Origin: UBA12478 sp964513275
Lineage (GTDB): Bacteria; Patescibacteriota; Patescibacteriia; UBA9934; GWF2-40-263
NCBI GenBank assembly: GCA_964513275.1
Contig: CAZELN010000013.1
Span: 1 to 27,278 of the forward strand
Direction of reading: 5' to 3'
DNA: 27,278 nt
Part shown: positions 21,642-27,278 of the stretch, piece by piece
How the letters are laid out: every line of letters starts with the position of its first letter
Position numbering within the stretch: the first letter of the stretch is position 1
Notes under the pieces: model-generated
Seen by the model: the letters and a program-made list of their open reading frames with translations, nothing else
What the model was told of the DNA's origin: nothing
Database searches by the model: none
Program-made: the position numbers and the translations under genes

Positions 21642-21670
21642 TTGGCGAAAAAGTGAAGAATTGCTAGGAT
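21642..21670 (+). promoter_or_regulatory. Promoter for the glycosyltransferase operon
   Basis: TTGGCG (21642-21647) and TAGGAT (21665-21670) have a 17-base spacer, and TGC precedes the -10. The start near 21676 leaves a leader of about six bases before ATG 21682. Confidence 0.65.
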
Positions 21671-21681
21671 TGGCCTACCGT

Positions 21682-22773
21682 ATGAAACTCGCGCTTGTTC
21701 ACGACTATTTGATCCAAGGCGGAGGGGCGGAAAAGGTGGTAGGAGTCATGCACTCTTTATGGCCGAACGCTCCACTCTACACGCTTTTGTTTGATCCCAA
21801 GTCCCTTCCTGCCTTTGCGGGAAGGGATATTCGTACCTCGTTCTTGGAACGACTTCCACTTGGGAGACGCAAGTATCAGTGGTATCTGCCTCTCATGCCC
21901 ACGGCAACGGAGCACTATGACCTTTCGGATTACGATGTGGTTCTTTCTTCAACAAGCGCGTTTGCCAAGGGTGTGCTCACGCGCGAAAACACGCTCCACA
22001 TTTGTTACTGTCACACGCCAACGCGGTATCTCTGGAGTGACACGCATTCCTACATCCAAGAACTCCACGTGCCACGAATCGTAAAAAACCTCTTGCCGCC
22101 GCTCATGACACGACTGCGTGTATGGGATCGACAGGCCGCAGACCGAGTCGATGTATTTATCGCAAACTCGCACACCGTTGCACGTCGCATCCAAAAATAC
22201 TATGGCCGCGAGGCGACTGTCATTCATCCGCCCGTGGACACGCATCGCTTCTCCATTTCGAACGAACCAAAAACGTATTTTCTTACGGGAGGTCGATTGG
22301 TAGCCTACAAACGGTATGATCTTGTAATCGAAGCTGCAAATCGTACAGGCTTCCCGCTCAAAATTTTTGGGTCTGGTCCCGTAGAGCAAAACCTTAAACG
22401 AATGGCAAAACCACACATCGAATTCCTTGGACGCGTGAGTGATGAGGAACAAGCAAAGCTCTATGCTGGCGCACGAGCGTTCATCCATCCTCAGGAGGAG
22501 GATTTCGGAATCACACCCGTTGAGTCCATGGCTGCAGGACGTCCGGTGATTGCCTGGCGAAAAGGAGGCGCGACTGAAACCGTACAAGAAGGTCTCTCCG
22601 GACAATTTTTCGACGAACAAAGTTGGGAAGAACTCGCCGATTTTATGATCCGATTCCGCGATGTAGACTGGGATTCGCAGGCGATTAAAGCATACGCCGA
22701 AAAATTCTCATGTGCCCGGTTCGAACGAGAACTTCTTGACTTCGTGAAAGAACAGTATGCGCGTTCTCGTTGA
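21682..22773 (+). CDS. Family 4 glycosyltransferase (first of three)
   Basis: The 363-aa protein has the GT-B fold of GT4. The N-terminal domain begins MKLALVHDYLIQGGGAEKVV. The C-terminal donor-binding domain has GGRLVAYKRYDLVIEA, FLGRVSDEEQAKLYAGARAF and the E-x7-E motif in EEDFGITPVESMAAGRPVIAW. It transfers a nucleotide-sugar unit, most likely onto a lipid-linked glycan started by the sugar-phosphate transferase. ATG 21682 fits the family start and a nearly leaderless promoter; the frame extends to 21661 without conserved residues. The end overlaps the next gene by 17 bases. Confidence 0.92.
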   Translation: MKLALVHDYLIQGGGAEKVVGVMHSLWPNAPLYTLLFDPKSLPAFAGRDIRTSFLERLPLGRRKYQWYLPLMPTATEHYDLSDYDVVLSSTSAFAKGVLTRENTLHICYCHTPTRYLWSDTHSYIQELHVPRIVKNLLPPLMTRLRVWDRQAADRVDVFIANSHTVARRIQKYYGREATVIHPPVDTHRFSISNEPKTYFLTGGRLVAYKRYDLVIEAANRTGFPLKIFGSGPVEQNLKRMAKPHIEFLGRVSDEEQAKLYAGARAFIHPQEEDFGITPVESMAAGRPVIAWRKGGATETVQEGLSGQFFDEQSWEELADFMIRFRDVDWDSQAIKAYAEKFSCARFERELLDFVKEQYARSR

Positions 22774-23947
22774 TATTCGACACTTGTCGACCCCTCAACC
22801 AGCGGGCGTGGGAGGATATACCAAATCCCTTCTCCATGCCCTTTTTGATATTGATAAAGAGAATGAGTACGTTTTACTTTCTTCTGGAAAAAAGTCGATG
22901 CCATCCCGACCGAGCAAAGCGAGCAGAGTGATCTCAAATTCGGGATCCCTCGACTTCGCTCGGGATGACAAAAGCAATGTTTCCTTTTTTCATATTCCAA
23001 TTTCTAACAAACTACTCAATCTTCGAACACTTCTTTTGCGTCACCCATCGCTTAATTGGCGTGTGCGAGAACCGGTTGATCTCCTCTTCCTTCCCAATCT
23101 CGCGATCGCCACACTCCCGACTGACATCCCAACCGTTCTTACCGTTCATGACCTGTCGTGGAACCTCTACCAGAACTTCTACTCGCACAAAATGCAATTC
23201 TGGCACAAAGCCACACGACCGGAGGAACTTATCACACAAAGCACATCGATCATCGTACCTTCGTCATCGACCAGGCGGGATCTGCAACGACTTTATTCCG
23301 TACCAGCAGAAAAGGCATATGTCGTCCCCCATGGGGTCGCTCCTCGCTTCAACGAAAAAATGCTAGCCTCTGATCACGGCGTTCGGTCGCGTCTTAAACT
23401 CCCAAAACGCTTCGCTCTCTTTGTTGGCACGATTGAACCGCGAAAAAATCTTCTCACGCTCATCGATGGAGTAAAAGAATATCGGGAGCGATCCCATGAT
23501 GACCTGCATTTGGTACTGATTGGAGGTTGGGGTTGGCGATCGCACGGCATCCGCCGTCGGCTCTGGAAGCGAGATACGTACGAATGGGTACATCAGATCG
23601 GATATGTCGACGGTCATGACCTCCCAGCCATCTACCGCTCTGCCCAAGCAACCGTTTTTCCATCCATCTATGAAGGCTTTGGTCTCCCGATCCTCGAGTC
23701 CATGGCAAGTGGCACACCGGTCATTACTTCACATACGTCATCCATGCCGGAAGTCGGGGCAGATGCGAGTCTTTACATCGACCCATACAACAGCCGCGAC
23801 TTGAGTGAAGCCTTGCGAGGACTATTGAGTTCATCGAGTCTGCATAAGCAACTTCGCGAGCGTGGAATTGCCCGCACGAGAGAGTTCACATGGGAAAAAA
23901 CCGCTCGTCAGACTCTCGAGGTATTTAACCATGTCATTCAGGCCTGA
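22757..23947 (+). CDS. Family 4 glycosyltransferase (second of three), carrying an in-frame repeat insertion
   Basis: This is a GT4 enzyme of 396 aa, beginning MRVLVDIRHLSTPQPAGVGGYTKSLL. FVGTIEPRKNLLTLIDGV and PSIYEGFGLPILESMASGTPVITS (E-x7-E) are in the donor domain. Between YVLLSSGKK and NVSFFHIPIS lies a stretch of about 25 residues (MPSRPSKASRVIS...LDFARDDKS) that has no glycosyltransferase character. Its DNA (22900-22969) is a dispersed palindrome inserted without breaking the frame. The gene overlaps its predecessor by 17 bases, so it is coupled. The rest of the fold is intact, so the enzyme may still work. Confidence 0.9.
   Translation: MRVLVDIRHLSTPQPAGVGGYTKSLLHALFDIDKENEYVLLSSGKKSMPSRPSKASRVISNSGSLDFARDDKSNVSFFHIPISNKLLNLRTLLLRHPSLNWRVREPVDLLFLPNLAIATLPTDIPTVLTVHDLSWNLYQNFYSHKMQFWHKATRPEELITQSTSIIVPSSSTRRDLQRLYSVPAEKAYVVPHGVAPRFNEKMLASDHGVRSRLKLPKRFALFVGTIEPRKNLLTLIDGVKEYRERSHDDLHLVLIGGWGWRSHGIRRRLWKRDTYEWVHQIGYVDGHDLPAIYRSAQATVFPSIYEGFGLPILESMASGTPVITSHTSSMPEVGADASLYIDPYNSRDLSEALRGLLSSSSLHKQLRERGIARTREFTWEKTARQTLEVFNHVIQA
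22900..22969. repeat. REP-like palindromic element inside a glycosyltransferase gene
   Basis: Terminal inverted repeats GCCATCCCGA (22900-22909) and TCGGGATGAC (22960-22969) differ at one position. Inside are further partly matching arms (CGAGCAAAGCGAG versus CTCGACTTCGCTCG). This sequence type, translated as LDFARDD, is familiar to me as a dispersed genomic repeat. Confidence 0.75.
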
Positions 23948-23994
23948 TTTTGAATGAAATTTGTGGATATCCTGAGCGCAAGTTCGGAATATTT

Positions 23995-24003
23995 TGCTAT
24001 AAT
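23995..24003 (+). promoter_or_regulatory. Extended -10 promoter, leaderless start of the third glycosyltransferase
   Basis: TGCTATAAT at 23995-24003 is a perfect extended -10. The expected start, six to seven bases on, is the A of the ATG at 24010. No -35 is obvious. Confidence 0.65.
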
Positions 24004-24009
24004 TGAACC

Positions 24010-25119
24010 ATGCGAATTGGGATTGATGCCAGAATGCTGGGTCCAAACGTGGGAGGTGGCGGTCTTGGACGTTATGTTGAGGAACTCGTCCGCGAGCTCA
24101 TGCAACTCGACCACAAGAACCGCTATGTTTTGTTCGTAAAGAAGGTAGAGCAGGTGGAAAAGGTGGCGAAGGTGGAAAAGAGGGAAACGAATATTCATTG
24201 GTACACACTCAAAGAGCAACTGCTCATGCCCTTTCTGGTTGACCGTGAGAAACTCGACCTTGTCCATTTCCCCCACTGGAACGTTCCACTTTTCATACGA
24301 ACACCATTTGTCGTCACAATCCACGATTTGATCTTGCTTGAAGAACCGCGCTCGGCCAAAGTGACCACCCGCCATCCGTTCATATTCCTCCTCAAACGTC
24401 TTGGGTACCGGCTTGTCCTGTGGTTCGCGCTCAAACGCTCTCGTGCCATCATCGCTGTTTCCCAGTACACCAAATCTTCCATCTTGAAGCACTTCCCGTG
24501 GGTGCCATCAGAAAAAATTCATGTCGTGTACGAAGGCCTCACCCGCTTTCCTTCCTCACCTCCGCCACCTCTTCCACCTCCGCCACCTTATTTCTTGTAT
24601 GTAGGAAACGCCTACCCCCACAAAAACCTTGAGACTCTTGTGCACGCCTTTTCCCTCTTCCAAAAACGCCACCCAAAAATTCGCTTCATTCTCGCAGGCC
24701 GCAACGACATCTTTTACGAACGGTTAAAAAAGAAACTCCCAGAAATCGGTATTACCCCAGGAACGGTAGAATTTATTCTCAACCCAAATGACCAAGATCT
24801 CGCCCAACTGTACGCCGGAGCCACCCTGTATCTTTTCCCCTCCCGCCACGAAGGCTTTGGCCTCCCGCCGTTGGAAGCCATGAATTTCGGAATTCCGGTC
24901 GCAGCGGCTCGACGCACGTCCCTCCCAGAAATCCTGGGCAACGCGGCTCTCTGGTTCAATCCAGACGATTGTGAAGAGATGGCTCAGGTCATGGAGAAAG
25001 CCTTCTCAGACAAAACACTCCGTCAGGCGCTCATCGCCAAAGGCTTTGAACAAATCAAACACTACTCCTGGAGTACCATGGCTCGAGAGATCCTCGACAT
25101 CTACGAATCCTGTGCCTAA
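24010..25119 (+). CDS. Family 4 glycosyltransferase (third of three) with low-complexity inserts
   Basis: A GT4 enzyme of 369 aa beginning MRIGIDARMLGPNVGGGGLGRYVEEL. FLYVGNAYPHKNLETLVHAF and PSRHEGFGLPPLEAMNFGIPVAAA give the donor-binding domain with E-x7-E. Two low-complexity segments stand out. VEQVEKVAKVEKRE lies near residues 46-59, after a beta-strand of the acceptor domain, and SSPPPPLPPPPP lies between the two domains. At DNA level they are reverse complements of one another (see findings). The gene starts 62 bases after the second glycosyltransferase, with its own leaderless promoter, and overlaps the DUF4012 gene by eight bases. Confidence 0.9.
   Translation: MRIGIDARMLGPNVGGGGLGRYVEELVRELMQLDHKNRYVLFVKKVEQVEKVAKVEKRETNIHWYTLKEQLLMPFLVDREKLDLVHFPHWNVPLFIRTPFVVTIHDLILLEEPRSAKVTTRHPFIFLLKRLGYRLVLWFALKRSRAIIAVSQYTKSSILKHFPWVPSEKIHVVYEGLTRFPSSPPPPLPPPPPYFLYVGNAYPHKNLETLVHAFSLFQKRHPKIRFILAGRNDIFYERLKKKLPEIGITPGTVEFILNPNDQDLAQLYAGATLYLFPSRHEGFGLPPLEAMNFGIPVAAARRTSLPEILGNAALWFNPDDCEEMAQVMEKAFSDKTLRQALIAKGFEQIKHYSWSTMAREILDIYESCA
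24144..24184. repeat. AGGTGGAAA-type short tandem repeat, arm 1
   Basis: About three imperfect units of GGTGGAAAA / GGTGGCGAA read as VEQVEKVAKVEK. The reverse complement of the same type of repeat lies at 24554-24588. Confidence 0.6.
24554..24588. repeat. CCACCTCCG-type short tandem repeat, arm 2 (inverted)
   Basis: About three units of CCACCTCCG / CCACCTCTT read as a proline run. It is the inverted partner of 24144-24184. Confidence 0.6.
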
Positions 25120-27278
25120 AAAATCTCTCAAAACTCGAAACACAGACGTCCACTCAAAGAGTCGGACGCGTATTGAAACCCCAAAAGTCGTAACACGTAA
25201 AGCTTCGAATGAAGAACTGAAACGAGCCTTGTTGCGTCGAAAGAAACGACAAACGCAAACGGAATTAATCGATCATGCCGTGCCTGAGGCTGTGTTGTTT
25301 CAAGGAATCCTTGGGAGCTATGCAACACCCAACAAACCTCCTATTCTTCACGGTTCACACGAACTCTCTCCATTTATCCTTCAATTGAAACCGCCCCTTC
25401 CCTCTCCACATTCCCTTCTTGAAGAGACCTCTTTTCCAACGCTTCAGGTAAACCTTTTGGGGAAGTCGCACGTACCGGAAATGCTCCGACCTACTCCTTC
25501 CCCTCTTCCAGATGATCTCACATTACAGGCACGCGACATCGATTCTCAACTCACAGACGAACTGTTTACCGCTCGTGGTTGGAGCGTCTTCTCTCGCCCA
25601 CTCACGTCACCTTTTTCTCCTCTTCCTCCTCTGCATATTTCTCTTCCCAAAACGCATCACGAGGCTCTGCGGTACGACACTCCCACTCTTCCACGATTCT
25701 CCTCTGACGCCTTTATCCCTAAGACGGTCCCCGAGGATATCTTTGCGTACTTTGAGTTTCCAGAAGAAGAGGAAATACGGGAAGTGGCGCACGTGGAAGA
25801 GGGTGCGCACATTCCCCTTGACTTGGATGATCTCGAGGAAGCCATCAATCCTTCATCGCGCACAAACAGGTCGTGGCATCTTCCTTTTCGCCTCCCTTCT
25901 TTTCCACCCGCCCACTCTTGGCAACGAGCCATCGTCTCGTTTGTCGCTCTCTCATTCCTGTTTGTCCTTCCCCTCCACGCCATGAATGTTGTCCAAGACC
26001 TCCAAACGACAAAATCAGAACTCGAACACACAGGTCAAGAAGCTGTATCCCTTCTTTCACAAGGAGCACAGGCAGCTCTCAGCCGAGATATCACCACCGC
26101 TGGAACAAGTTTCAAATCTGCCGGTGTCCATTTCCAAAACGCTAAACAAACGATCAACGACATCGGAGCAGGAACAAATCTCCTTCTTTCTGTCCTTCCT
26201 ACCACGCAATCGTCTTACTCCTCCGGAGCAGCGCTTGTAGAAGCCGGACATGAACTGGCGATTGCGGGCGGACGCATAAGTGAGGGGTACACGGCGATGG
26301 AAACAGAACTCTCTCCCACGCCTGTTTCACGTCTCAACATCTTAGAAGCCTACCTCCTCTCAACCGTTCCCCATCTTGTGGCAGCAAAAGAGGCGCTCAA
26401 CGAAGTGAACCTTGAGGTGATCCCTGAACAACACCGCGAAACCTTGACAGAGGTTCAATCAAACCTCCCTGCTCTGATCGCAACGATTCAGGAATTTGAA
26501 ACGCTCTCAACCTTAACCAAACAGCTTCTGGGAACAGACGGCACGAAACGCTATCTCATCGTTTTTCAAAACAACACGGAAATCCGTCCAACAGGTGGAT
26601 TCATTGGAAGCTTCGCGGAAATCAAAATTCGCGATGGTGTCATCGAACACTTGAACGTCCCAGGCGGGGGTTCGTACGATCTGCAAGGAACGCTCCAAGA
26701 ACATCTCCGTGCGCCGGAGCCTTTGCAAATCCTCTCTGCCCGATGGGAATTCCAAGACGGAAACTGGTTCCCTGACTTTCCGACATCCGCTCGCCAGCTC
26801 ATGCAGTTCTACCAAGACGCGGGAGGTCCGAGTGTGGATGGTGTCCTGGCGGTGAACGCCACGTTCGTTTCTGAACTCATCGGGCTCTTGGGACCTATTG
26901 AGATGGAAGAATACGGCCTCACTGTCAACGAAGAAAATTTTATCTTCGAAGCGCAAAAAGTCGTTGAGTACGAATACGATAAGGAAGCCAACACGCCCAA
27001 AGCGTTCATCGGCGATCTTGCTCCGAAACTCATAGAACAGACGATTGAAAAAACGTCGACAGATTTTCTTGCCACGCTTGACTTCCTGAACATGGGACTT
27101 TCACAAAAAGATCTTCAACTTTATCTTTCTGATGAAACGCTTGAACGAGAAATTATCGATCGAGGCTGGGGAGGAGAAATGAAGTGGACGGATGGAGACT
27201 ATCTCATGGTGGTCGACACAAACAAGAAAAAAAAAAAAACCGATGGAGTCGTTGAACAAGCGGTTGATGTTCACGTAG
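25112..27278 (+). CDS. DUF4012 membrane protein (3' end outside window)
   Basis: The frame is open from GTG 25112 through the window end (722 codons). The start overlaps the previous stop by eight bases. The first ~270 residues are cytoplasmic, basic at the start (KRALLRRKKRQTQ) and then Pro/Ser-rich with acidic stretches; they look disordered. One TM helix lies at about 272-291 (AIVSFVALSFLFVLPLHAM). The extracellular part begins with a helical region (about 292-460). Then comes the DUF4012 signature: LLGTDGTKRYLIVFQNNTE, IRPTGGFIGSF, GNWFPDFPTSARQLMQFY and VDGVLAVNATFVSELIGLLGPIE. DUF4012 proteins are typical of Patescibacteria and some Gram-positives, usually near polysaccharide genes, but have no firmly known role. 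A run of 13 A lies at 27227-27239. Confidence 0.88.
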   Translation, partial: MPKKSLKTRNTDVHSKSRTRIETPKVVTRKASNEELKRALLRRKKRQTQTELIDHAVPEAVLFQGILGSYATPNKPPILHGSHELSPFILQLKPPLPSPHSLLEETSFPTLQVNLLGKSHVPEMLRPTPSPLPDDLTLQARDIDSQLTDELFTARGWSVFSRPLTSPFSPLPPLHISLPKTHHEALRYDTPTLPRFSSDAFIPKTVPEDIFAYFEFPEEEEIREVAHVEEGAHIPLDLDDLEEAINPSSRTNRSWHLPFRLPSFPPAHSWQRAIVSFVALSFLFVLPLHAMNVVQDLQTTKSELEHTGQEAVSLLSQGAQAALSRDITTAGTSFKSAGVHFQNAKQTINDIGAGTNLLLSVLPTTQSSYSSGAALVEAGHELAIAGGRISEGYTAMETELSPTPVSRLNILEAYLLSTVPHLVAAKEALNEVNLEVIPEQHRETLTEVQSNLPALIATIQEFETLSTLTKQLLGTDGTKRYLIVFQNNTEIRPTGGFIGSFAEIKIRDGVIEHLNVPGGGSYDLQGTLQEHLRAPEPLQILSARWEFQDGNWFPDFPTSARQLMQFYQDAGGPSVDGVLAVNATFVSELIGLLGPIEMEEYGLTVNEENFIFEAQKVVEYEYDKEANTPKAFIGDLAPKLIEQTIEKTSTDFLATLDFLNMGLSQKDLQLYLSDETLEREIIDRGWGGEMKWTDGDYLMVVDTNKKKKKTDGVVEQAVDVHV

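Noticed and set aside
25512..25985. Closed open frame inside the DUF4012 gene region
   Set aside because: It is out of frame with the continuous 722-codon DUF4012 frame, which shows a TM helix and clear family motifs.

Overview
The window looks like a chromosomal segment of an uncultivated Patescibacteria (Candidate Phyla Radiation, CPR) bacterium of medium GC content. Supporting signs are tightly packed housekeeping genes with almost no Shine-Dalgarno (SD) sequences, very short or absent 5' leaders, a DUF4012 cell-surface protein beside glycosyltransferases, a VirB2-type pilin-like protein, a membrane-anchored peptide-binding protein behind secG, and the VYxV...KLHWI type C-terminal surface domain common in that group. 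TGA is used as a normal stop (gmk, the RluD-family gene, the DsbA-like gene), so this is not a code-25 (TGA = Gly) lineage. Phylum-level placement is inference; no 16S gene is present.

Layout. 1-966: the 3' end of a clan GH-A glycoside hydrolase. 971-1682 (minus): tRNA-Ile(UAU) followed by two small membrane proteins. 1723-3671: RluD-family pseudouridine synthase, gmk and rplS. 3716-4271 (minus): a MazE/MazF-type toxin-antitoxin pair with a clear promoter and operator palindrome. 4418-5575 (minus): a compositionally foreign three-gene cassette with strong SD sites. It encodes a 65-aa two-helix membrane protein, a 39-aa glycine-zipper peptide and a 242-aa secreted protein, and ends in elaborate hairpins. 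5613-5732: dispersed palindromic repeats. 5733-7462 (minus): a secreted surface protein split by a 10-N gap that is probably an assembly artefact. 7613-10447 (minus): uvrA. 10498-12752 (minus): a DsbA-like protein with a CPYS active site, translationally coupled to a 26-cysteine pilin-like membrane protein. 12835-14934: secG and a peptide-binding protein. 14956-15040: tRNA-Leu(CAG). 15165-16967: RNase J. 17252-18687: hicB, hicA, trpS. 18734-19155: RNase P RNA. 19209-20621: a polyprenyl sugar-phosphate transferase. 20634-21578 (minus): a degenerate HD-GYP-like protein. 21682 to the end: three GT4 glycosyltransferases and the start of a DUF4012 protein, forming an extracellular-polysaccharide locus with the sugar-phosphate transferase.

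The most promising unexplained parts are the foreign cassette and its glycine-zipper peptide, the coupled oxidoreductase/cysteine-rich pilin pair, a palindromic repeat inserted in frame inside a glycosyltransferase gene, and recurrent promoter geometry that predicts leaderless mRNAs.
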